Source of the DNA: M55B112 sp040880545
Lineage (GTDB): Bacteria; Bacteroidota; Bacteroidia; Bacteroidales; GCA-2748055
NCBI GenBank assembly: GCA_040880545.1
Contig: JBBDIE010000165.1
Coordinates: forward strand, 1 to 14,628
Direction of reading: 5' to 3'
Length of the DNA stretch: 14,628 bases
The notes beneath the pieces were generated by a model. The model saw only the letters and a program-made list of their open reading frames with translations, did no database searches and was not told the origin of the DNA. Below, in pieces: positions 7,089-13,384 of this stretch. The position numbers and the translations under genes are program-made. Each line of letters starts with the position of its first letter. Within the stretch, counting starts at the first letter, position 1.

Positions 7089-9905
7089 TTATTTAGTCTT
7101 TACCTGTTCATCAAAATAGTAATGTTGTTTCAGTATTTCTTTCCTGGAACTGCCTATTACACATTGTAACCCGCAATAGACATTTTGGAGTTCGCATGTG
7201 CATTCCCTGAATACTTTTCCGATAATCTCTGCCTGGCTTAATTCATGAATCTTAAACAGGCCGGTTGCCGGACTTCCGGATGACTGTCGTGTCACCGGTA
7301 TCACATCATACTCCTTCATCTGATTCTGAATATAAAACCAGGGTCCCATATTTTCAGGTTCTTCCTGGACCCATAATGTGAGCATATTTTCGGTATACTT
7401 TCGCATAATTTTTTTCAAATCTTCCGCAGGGAAAGGGTGCAATTGTTCCAGACGGATCAATGCGATGTCCCTTGCATTTAACTCCTCTTTTCGCTTTAGC
7501 AGATCGTAATAGATCTTTCCACTGCAGAATACCACCCTACGAACCTCTTTCCTGTCTGTATCCTGATCATCAATCAGCGGTAAAAATCCCCCGTCCTGGA
7601 AGTCCTGCATTTTTGAGACACATTTCGGATGTCTGAGCAGACTCTTGGGTGTGAAGACGATCAGCGGAACCCGGGAAACCTTCTTCAGATGACGTCGTAG
7701 CAGATGAAACAAGTTGGCTGGTGTAGTGACATTCACCACATGCATGTTGTTGTTTGCAGACATATTAAGGAATCTTTCAACCCTGGAACTTGAGTGTTCG
7801 GGTCCTTGTCCCTCAAAACCGTGGGGGAGGTACAGAACAAGCCCGTTCATTACACCCCATTTTTCTTCTGCACTGCTAATATATTGATCAACTATTACCT
7901 GGGCAACATTATAAAAATCACCAAATTGTGCCTCCCAGATGGTAAGCGTATTGGGAGTGGCCATGGCATAACCGTATTCAAATCCCATCACACCATATTC
8001 ATTTAAAGGCGAATTATAGATGTTGAATTGAGCCTGTTTATCGGAAACATGATGGAGCGGGATGTAATTTTCGGTTGAATCCTCAATGACAATGCCGGCA
8101 TGTCTATGGGAGAAAGTACCCCGCATGGAGTCCTGTCCGCTGATCCTTACCGGATGACCGTCGAGTAGTAGTGTTGCATAGGCAAGTTGTTCCCCCAGTG
8201 CCCAGTCGAGCCGATCTTCGCGGATCATTTTGCGCCGTTCTTCGAAGAGTTTTTTAGTTTTGGAAATAAAGGCATAGCCATCCGGAAGGGTATTGATCCT
8301 GTTGGCGACCATGGTTAGTAACTCAACATCAACGCCTGTATCGATAGGATTTATAAAATCTTCATCGCAAGCATATTTAAAACCTGGCCAATGTTCTCTA
8401 AGAAACTGAGGGATACTTACCTTGTGCAGCTTTCGGGCAGTTTCAAGCCGCTTCTCCATCTCCTGATCATATTCCGATTCAATTTTCGAAGCCTCTTCTT
8501 CAGTCAGGATTTCCTGTTTCGTCAGCTTTAGCCTGTAAATATCCCTGGGGTTGGGATGTTTGGCAATATCCTTGTACAAAGTTGGTTGTGTGAACCGGGG
8601 TTCATCGCCCTCGTTGTGTCCATACTTTCGGTATGCCAGGATATCGATGAAAACATCTGTATGAAAAGTCTGCCTGTAATCAACAGCCAGGCCGACCACT
8701 TGTGCCAGTGCTTCGGCATCATCTCCATTTACGTGAAAGATGGGTGATTTGGTTACCTTTCCCACATCTGTGCAGTAGGTGCTCGATCTTCCGTCGATAT
8801 AGCTTGTGGTAAACCCAACCTGGTTATTTATGACAATATGAATGGTACCCCCGGTTTTATATCCATTCAGCTCCGACATCTGAACAACTTCGTACACAAC
8901 TCCCTGGCCGGCTATGGCTGCATCACCATGAATCGTTATCGGGATCAACTTATTGTTGTCCCAGTTATGATGTTGTTCAATCATCGCCCGGGCGATACCC
9001 TGAATCACCGGTGTGGATGACTCCAGGTGGGATGGATTGGGAGTTAAATTGAGAATTACCTCGTGGCCGGCAGGTGTTTTGATTGTATTTCCGTATCCCA
9101 GGTGGTACTTAACATCACCCAATGAAATGGTTCCTTCGTACTCTTCGCCCTCAAACTCTTTAAATATGTTCTCTGTGGGTTTTTGCAGCACATTGGCCAG
9201 CACATTCAATCTTCCACGATGAGCCATGGCAATGGTATATTCCTTCACACCCTGTGCAGCTCCCCTTTCAATTAGAATGTTCAATGCAGGGATCAGAATT
9301 TCGGAACCCTCCAGTGAAAATCGCTTTTGTCCTACAAATTTCTTATGTATGAAATTCTCAAATCCAACCGCCTTTTTCAGATGATGGTAAATATCCAGCT
9401 TTTCTTCCGGTGTAAACTGAGCCGTATTGATCCCCTGTTCGATCCTGTCCTGTAACCAGGCGATCTTGTCAGGCTTGCGAATAAACATGTACTCAGATCC
9501 AATATCGGCACAGTAAGTGTTTTTCAGGAAATCTACGATGTTTCTCAACTTTGCCTTCCCAATGCCGATTTCTTTCCCCGCATAAAATGATGTATCGAGA
9601 TCCTGTTCTGTCAGTTCATAATTTTCCAGGTCAAGTGTAGGATAGTACTTTCTGCGTGTTCTTACAGGGTTGGTAGTGGTAAAAAGGTGTCCCCGTTTCC
9701 GGTAGCCATTGATGAGGTTAATTACTTTAAATTCCTTGTCAAAGAGATCAGAGAATTCACCATTGAACTGTGTTCTCGCAAATTCAAAACCTTCGAAAAA
9801 ACGTTGCCACGTGGTTTCCACCGAAGCCGGGTCGTTCAGATACTGCTGATACATCTGGTCGATAACAGCAAGATCCAGGTTGCCCATATAAGAGAATTTA
9901 TCCAT
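7089..9905 (-). CDS. odhA: 2-oxoglutarate dehydrogenase E1 (thiamine diphosphate-dependent)
   Basis: Decarboxylates 2-oxoglutarate and succinylates the lipoyl group of OdhB, the rate-setting step of the complex in the TCA cycle. At 938 residues it is close to the E. coli SucA length (933). Seen: the N-terminal E2-binding-type segment FSYMGNLDLAVIDQMYQQY (4-22); YTIAMAHRGRLNVLANVL (223-240); the thiamine diphosphate motif running from HGDAAIAGQG (326-335) to INNQVGFTT (359-367); YGHNEGDEPRFTQP (428-441); GFEYGYAMATP (641-651); FEGQGPEHSSSRVERFL (697-713); and SLLRHP (755-760). After the usual end of the family fold (SGSPATGLFKIHE, 876-888) there is a tail with four cysteines at 902, 904, 911 and 915. 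The ATG at 9905 gives the standard N-terminus. It is the first gene of the operon and divergent from pntAA. Confidence 0.97.
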   Translation of the reverse strand: MDKFSYMGNLDLAVIDQMYQQYLNDPASVETTWQRFFEGFEFARTQFNGEFSDLFDKEFKVINLINGYRKRGHLFTTTNPVRTRRKYYPTLDLENYELTEQDLDTSFYAGKEIGIGKAKLRNIVDFLKNTYCADIGSEYMFIRKPDKIAWLQDRIEQGINTAQFTPEEKLDIYHHLKKAVGFENFIHKKFVGQKRFSLEGSEILIPALNILIERGAAQGVKEYTIAMAHRGRLNVLANVLQKPTENIFKEFEGEEYEGTISLGDVKYHLGYGNTIKTPAGHEVILNLTPNPSHLESSTPVIQGIARAMIEQHHNWDNNKLIPITIHGDAAIAGQGVVYEVVQMSELNGYKTGGTIHIVINNQVGFTTSYIDGRSSTYCTDVGKVTKSPIFHVNGDDAEALAQVVGLAVDYRQTFHTDVFIDILAYRKYGHNEGDEPRFTQPTLYKDIAKHPNPRDIYRLKLTKQEILTEEEASKIESEYDQEMEKRLETARKLHKVSIPQFLREHWPGFKYACDEDFINPIDTGVDVELLTMVANRINTLPDGYAFISKTKKLFEERRKMIREDRLDWALGEQLAYATLLLDGHPVRISGQDSMRGTFSHRHAGIVIEDSTENYIPLHHVSDKQAQFNIYNSPLNEYGVMGFEYGYAMATPNTLTIWEAQFGDFYNVAQVIVDQYISSAEEKWGVMNGLVLYLPHGFEGQGPEHSSSRVERFLNMSANNNMHVVNVTTPANLFHLLRRHLKKVSRVPLIVFTPKSLLRHPKCVSKMQDFQDGGFLPLIDDQDTDRKEVRRVVFCSGKIYYDLLKRKEELNARDIALIRLEQLHPFPAEDLKKIMRKYTENMLTLWVQEEPENMGPWFYIQNQMKEYDVIPVTRQSSGSPATGLFKIHELSQAEIIGKVFRECTCELQNVYCGLQCVIGSSRKEILKQHYYFDEQVKTK

Positions 9906-9936
9906 TTTTGCACGGGGTGTTTATATTTACCCTTCT

Positions 9937-9944
9937 CAAAGGTA
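9937..9944 (-). promoter_or_regulatory. Candidate -7 box for the odhA-odhB-SDR operon
   Basis: On the minus strand this reads TACCTTTG, a perfect TAnnTTTG match, 31 bp upstream of the odhA ATG. The region about 19 bp further upstream is T-rich but lacks an exact TTTG. Position and the perfect -7 box make it the best candidate in the divergent region for this strand. Confidence 0.45.
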
Positions 9945-10024
9945 TAGTTTTTTGAAAAATGTGATTTCCTCCTGGTTGTTTTTAATGCACCTGAGTTAAG
10001 CTGTGAAACACCTTTGAGCAGTAT

Positions 10025-10055
10025 TTTGTTTGATAATAGCATGTAATTGTATTTG
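10025..10055 (+). promoter_or_regulatory. Candidate -33/-7 promoter for the pnt operon
   Basis: TTTG at 10025-10028, then exactly 19 bases, then TGTATTTG at 10048-10055, one mismatch from TAnnTTTG. This spacing fits the Bacteroidetes housekeeping promoter and is the best two-box match seen in the window. The -7 box lies inside an imperfect palindrome with arms CATGT and ACATG (10040-10064), a possible operator. Transcription would start near 10062, leaving a leader of about 90 bases that includes the duplicated start region. Confidence 0.45.
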
Positions 10056-10096
10056 TGTAACATGTGGACAGGTAGAATATTTATATTATTTTCGCT

Positions 10097-10156
10097 GTTG
10101 AATAATTATGAAAGAAGATATAGTTACCTATTAAAATCAGTTGAATAATTATGAAA
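10097..10156 (+). repeat. 17-bp direct repeat duplicating the pntAA start region
   Basis: GTTGAATAATTATGAAA occurs perfectly at 10097-10113 and 10140-10156, 43 bp apart. The second copy carries the pntAA start codon (10151) and the first two codons; the first carries an identical ATG-AAA in identical upstream context. Similarity stops sharply at both ends of the 17 bases. Confidence 0.9.
10108..10134 (+). CDS. Possible 8-codon upstream ORF (leader peptide) of pntAA
   Basis: ATG in the first copy of the 17-bp repeat opens a frame reading MKEDIVTY followed by TAA at 10132-10134. It lies 16 bp upstream of the pntAA ATG and shares its exact initiation context (12 bases before the ATG plus the AAA codon). 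It could be a translated leader peptide or a ribosome-loading site, or just a by-product of the duplication. There is no direct evidence that it is translated. Confidence 0.2.
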   Translation: MKEDIVTY

Positions 10157-11278
10157 ATTGGCATTTTAAAAGAGTCTGCAGGTGAGAACAGGGTCTCCAT
10201 GCTGCCTGATAGTGTAAAAGCACTTGTGGAACTGAAAATTACTTTATTGGTTGAAAAAGGAGCAGGTGCAGCCGCTTCAGTTCCCGATGCTTTATATGAA
10301 GATGCAGGGGCGAAGATAGCATCCAGGGCCGATGTGATCAAAAATGCTGATGTGATCACCATGGTTAACGGACCGGAAATTTCTGAAGTCGGGAAACTTG
10401 GTAACGGAAAAATTATTGTTGCCGGAGTAAATCCGCTCACTAACCATGAATTGGTTAAAAAATATGCCGATGAAGGGGTTACACTTTTCAGCCTGGATAT
10501 CATTCCACGTACCACCCGGGCCCAGGCAATGGATATTCTCTCATCACAGGCAACTGTTGCAGGGTATAAGGCTGTGCTGGATGCGGCTGTAAGACTGCCG
10601 GGATTTCTTCCGATGTTTATGTCTGCTGCAGGAACCATAAAGCCATCCAAAGTTCTTGTACTGGGGGCAGGGGTGGCAGGATTGCAGGCCATTGCTACTG
10701 CAAGGAAACTAGGCGCAGTGGTTGAAGTATTTGATGTGAGGGCAGCTGTGAAAGAGGAAGTGCAGAGTCTCGGTGCTAAATTCATTGAGGTGGAGGGTGC
10801 CAAAGATGATGCTTCCGCAGGTGGTTACGCAGTTGAACAGTCTGAAGAGTTTAAGAAACGGCAGAAAGAGATGGTCCATGAACATTGTACCAGGGCGAAT
10901 ATCGTGATATGTACTGCACAAATACCTGGCCGTGAGGCTCCTTTATTGGTTACAAAAGCTTCTGTTAAGGCAATGGCACCTGGTTCGGTAATCATAGATC
11001 TGGCAGCTTCCAGTGGAGGAAACTGCGAATTGACCAAAAACAATGAAGTAGTTGTTGAACATGGTGTAACCATTGTGGGGGAGTCGAATTACCCATCGGG
11101 AATGCCTAAGGATGCCAGTCAGATGTTTGGTAAAAATGTGTTGAATTTTCTGAAACTCATTATTTCAGAAAATGGGGAGTTGAATCTGAACTGGGAAGAT
11201 GAACTTGTTAGCGGAACAGTGGTGACCCATGAAAAAGAGATAAAGAACGAGCGTGTCAAGGAATTTATGAATAAGTAA
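10151..11278 (+). CDS. pntAA: Proton-translocating NAD(P) transhydrogenase, NAD-binding subunit (alpha part 1)
   Basis: The cytoplasmic NAD(H)-binding component (domain I) of the transhydrogenase that couples hydride transfer from NADH to NADP+ with inward proton flow. The 375 residues match the split-type subunit of Rhodospirillum rubrum. Seen: start MKIGILKES; PRTTRAQAMDILSSQATVAG (119-138), a conserved strand of domain I near the hydride-transfer site; Rossmann motif VLGAGVAGLQA (170-180) with the NAD-selecting acidic Asp195 in VFDVR; EFKKRQKEM (233-241); and IPGREAPLLV (258-267). It ends before any membrane segment, as expected because the membrane part is the next gene, 12 bp downstream. 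It is the first gene of the operon; its start lies in the second copy of a duplicated 17-bp element. Domain II and domain III genes follow directly. Confidence 0.96.
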   Translation: MKIGILKESAGENRVSMLPDSVKALVELKITLLVEKGAGAAASVPDALYEDAGAKIASRADVIKNADVITMVNGPEISEVGKLGNGKIIVAGVNPLTNHELVKKYADEGVTLFSLDIIPRTTRAQAMDILSSQATVAGYKAVLDAAVRLPGFLPMFMSAAGTIKPSKVLVLGAGVAGLQAIATARKLGAVVEVFDVRAAVKEEVQSLGAKFIEVEGAKDDASAGGYAVEQSEEFKKRQKEMVHEHCTRANIVICTAQIPGREAPLLVTKASVKAMAPGSVIIDLAASSGGNCELTKNNEVVVEHGVTIVGESNYPSGMPKDASQMFGKNVLNFLKLIISENGELNLNWEDELVSGTVVTHEKEIKNERVKEFMNK

Positions 11279-11290
11279 ATAATTTGTACT

Positions 11291-11620
11291 ATGGAAAATA
11301 TACTGCAATTTTTCTATGAGAATAAAGAGGCAATATTTATTATTGCGCTGACGATTTTCCTCGGTATTGAGGTAATTTCAAATGTCCCTTCTGTGCTGCA
11401 TACGCCGTTGATGTCGGGTGCAAATGCAATCAGTGGTGTGATTATTATAGGGGGGATCATCCTGGTTGGACATGCGGATCTGGAAAATCTGAAGGAGGGA
11501 TCCAATCTTCTGAACCTGATCCTTGGGATCTTTGCACTGTTCTTCGGGACACTCAATGTGGTTGGCGGATTTGTTGTTACCGACCGGATGCTTGAAATGT
11601 TTAAAAAGAAAAAAAAGTAA
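11291..11620 (+). CDS. pntAB: Transhydrogenase membrane subunit (alpha part 2)
   Basis: A small 109-residue inner-membrane subunit supplying the alpha-side helices of the proton channel (domain II). Three hydrophobic segments are visible at about residues 13-31, 46-60 and 74-96, with PSVLHTPLMSGANAISG (33-49) between the first two, a loop strongly conserved in this family. It ends in a run of lysines. It sits between pntAA and pntB with 12-bp gaps on both sides and no Shine-Dalgarno match. The split is the normal arrangement in many bacteria, in contrast to the fused E. coli PntA, and is not a frameshift: pntAA ends cleanly and this gene has its own ATG and a sensible N-terminus. Confidence 0.94.
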   Translation: MENILQFFYENKEAIFIIALTIFLGIEVISNVPSVLHTPLMSGANAISGVIIIGGIILVGHADLENLKEGSNLLNLILGIFALFFGTLNVVGGFVVTDRMLEMFKKKKK

Positions 11621-11632
11621 GCTGATAATATT

Positions 11633-13045
11633 ATGAATACACTTACCAACCCAAATACAGATATCTTACTGGAATTTATTTATCTCCTTGCGGCAATATT
11701 TTTCGTGATCGGAATGAAACTTTTGAGTCATCCTGAAACAGCCAGGAAGGGGAACCTGTGGGCAGGTACGGGTATGCTCATGGCGATGGCGGCAACCTTG
11801 TTCTTTCACCGATTAGGTGATCCATTGGTTGCCATTAAATCAGGCAACATCATAATTATAGTTATTGCAATTGCAATCGGCTCTGTGGTGGGTGCCATAG
11901 TGGCCCGTAAAGTAAAAATGACAGCGATGCCCCAGCTGGTATCGTTATTCAATGCAAGTGGCGGAGCAGCATCGGCATTGGTTGCCCTGATCGAATTTTC
12001 CAATCCCGAAAATCAGTCCACACTGGTTACCATCCTTGGCATGGTCATCGGAAGTATCGCATTCAGCGGTAGTGTCATTGCATTCGGAAAGCTGAACGGC
12101 AACGTTAAAGATATTTTTGCCAGGTGGCTGACTTATGTAAACCTGTTGTTCATGATAGCAGTGGTTGCAGGTGTGGTCGTACTGGTAACTACCAATGTTC
12201 CAACCGAGACACAACAGATCATGGTATATACATTGCTGGCCATCTCACTGATATATGGTATCACTTTTGTGATGCCCATTGGCGGTGCTGATATGCCGGT
12301 GGTGATCTCACTGCTGAACAGTTTAACAGGTATTGCTGCAGCAATGGCAGGTTTCATCTATAGCAACCAGGCCATGATCCTGGGTGGAATTTTTGTGGGT
12401 GCGGCCGGAATGATTCTGACCCTGCTTATGTGTAAAGCGATGAACAGATCGTTACTGAATGTGATCATTGGTGCGTTTGGCGGCGGAGGCGTTGCTTCGG
12501 ATAAGGAGGCAGGAGTAATAAAAGAGGTGTCAGTTACAGATGCAGCTGTTCTGTTAAGTTACTCTTCGAAGGTGGTAATTGTACCAGGATATGGTTTAGC
12601 TGTTGCCCAGGCACAGCATATATGTAATGAGATGGGCAAATTGCTGGAGGCAAACGGCGTTGAAGTAAAGTATGCCATCCATCCTGTGGCTGGAAGAATG
12701 CCGGGTCACATGAACGTTTTGCTGGCTGAAGCTGATGTTCCCTATGATAAACTGATTGAGATGGATGAGGTCAACCCTGATATGCCCAATACAGATGTGG
12801 TAGTTGTGATTGGGGCCAATGATGTTGTGAACCCGGCTGCACTGGATGATCCGTCAAGTCCAATTTACGGGATGCCGATTATCAAAACTCATGAGGCAAA
12901 AAATATTATTGTAATGAAAAGGGGGATGGGGAAAGGTTATGCGGCTATCGAAAACTTCCTCTTTTACGATGACAAGACAAGGATGTTGTTCGGCAACGCC
13001 AAGGATTCACTACAAAAACTGGTTACAGAAATTAAAAATCTGTAA
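11633..13045 (+). CDS. pntB: Proton-translocating NAD(P) transhydrogenase beta subunit
   Basis: An inner-membrane protein carrying most of the proton channel (domain II) and the cytoplasmic NADP(H)-binding domain III. At 470 residues it matches the usual length (462 in E. coli). About eight or nine hydrophobic segments fill residues 12-280, with the conserved MPQLVSLFNASGGAASALVA (99-118) and FVMPIGGADMPVVISLLNS (212-230). Domain III, about 290-470, shows GYGLAVAQAQH (319-329), KYAIHPVAGRMPGHMNVLLAEA (346-367), DVVVVIGANDVVNPAA (388-403), YGMPI (412-416) and KRGMGKGYA (429-437). It is the last gene of the operon; a hairpin covers its stop codon and an intrinsic terminator follows 24 bp later. 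Confidence 0.97.
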   Translation: MNTLTNPNTDILLEFIYLLAAIFFVIGMKLLSHPETARKGNLWAGTGMLMAMAATLFFHRLGDPLVAIKSGNIIIIVIAIAIGSVVGAIVARKVKMTAMPQLVSLFNASGGAASALVALIEFSNPENQSTLVTILGMVIGSIAFSGSVIAFGKLNGNVKDIFARWLTYVNLLFMIAVVAGVVVLVTTNVPTETQQIMVYTLLAISLIYGITFVMPIGGADMPVVISLLNSLTGIAAAMAGFIYSNQAMILGGIFVGAAGMILTLLMCKAMNRSLLNVIIGAFGGGGVASDKEAGVIKEVSVTDAAVLLSYSSKVVIVPGYGLAVAQAQHICNEMGKLLEANGVEVKYAIHPVAGRMPGHMNVLLAEADVPYDKLIEMDEVNPDMPNTDVVVVIGANDVVNPAALDDPSSPIYGMPIIKTHEAKNIIVMKRGMGKGYAAIENFLFYDDKTRMLFGNAKDSLQKLVTEIKNL

Positions 13046-13047
13046 CC
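13021..13047 (+). repeat. Perfect hairpin over the pntB stop codon
   Basis: GGTTACAGA (13021-13029) and TCTGTAACC (13039-13047) form a perfect 9-bp stem with a 9-base A/T-rich loop. The right arm contains the TAA stop of pntB (13043-13045). No T-run follows, so this is not a classical terminator; the true terminator lies just downstream. Confidence 0.65.
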
Positions 13048-13069
13048 GTCAGACAATAAAAGTTTCAGG

Positions 13070-13098
13070 AAAGGGGGGTGAATGTTACCTCCCTTTTT
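13070..13098 (+). terminator. Intrinsic terminator of the pnt operon
   Basis: AAAGGGGGGT (13070-13079) pairs with ACCTCCCTTT (13087-13096) over ten positions, one of them G-U, around a 7-base loop, and runs into TTTTT. The GC-rich stem, short loop and T-run make this a textbook rho-independent terminator for pntAA-pntAB-pntB. Confidence 0.88.
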
Positions 13099-13384
13099 CA
13101 TTTAATTCATTTTTTTACGTTTTTTTGAGAAAACAAAAAAAAATTCATGATACATTATTATACGTTCATCCCGGAATGACCATCTTCGGTCAAATTGTTA
13201 AATAGCTAAATCATTTACTTACAATGATTTTCCACAATGCACTATAATTGTCATAGAATTGGTATTTTTGAAACAATATAGTTTTTCAGGCGTATACGGA
13301 TTACACACATACATATAATCATATGCATTGAGTTGTAATGATTTTTAGGGAGTTCATTTTGATTCCCTTGTTAATAGATTAGAT
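13099..13384. other. AT-rich intergenic gap before the HYR protein
   Basis: Together with the terminator this makes a gap of about 340 bp without a convincing gene. It begins with long T and A runs (about 13109-13141), holds a small hairpin with arms TGACC and GGTCA around 13178, and has TATTTTTG at 13263-13270, a perfect TAnnTTTG box that may drive the downstream gene. A 14-codon frame (MIFREFILIPLLID) runs 13338-13382 and stops 2 bp before a possible TTG start. I see no tRNA or known RNA fold. Confidence 0.5.
13263..13270 (+). promoter_or_regulatory. Candidate -7 box for the HYR protein gene
   Basis: TATTTTTG matches TAnnTTTG exactly, about 120 bp upstream of the first possible start of the secreted protein. 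No TTTG lies at the expected -33 spacing. Confidence 0.3.

Noticed and set aside
9836..10063. 75-codon minus-strand frame overlapping the odhA start
   Set aside because: It overlaps the N-terminus of OdhA in another frame and has no recognisable features; OdhA's ATG at 9905 gives the expected family start.
10081..10803. 240-codon open frame on the minus strand opposite pntAA
   Set aside because: Low-complexity Ser/Thr/Ala composition typical of an antisense shadow; the plus strand encodes a clear full-length PntAA with family motifs throughout.
10151..11620. Split transhydrogenase alpha subunit as a frameshifted fused pntA
   Set aside because: Both parts have clean starts and stops with a 12-bp gap, and the split form is normal in many bacteria such as Rhodospirillum rubrum.
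12939..13205. 88-codon plus-strand frame across the pntB end and terminator
   Set aside because: It overlaps pntB in another frame and runs through the intrinsic terminator hairpin and homopolymer tracts.
13099..13384. Possible small RNA or tRNA in the AT-rich gap
   Set aside because: No cloverleaf, no riboswitch-like conserved core and no second terminator were seen; only a 5-bp hairpin near 13178.
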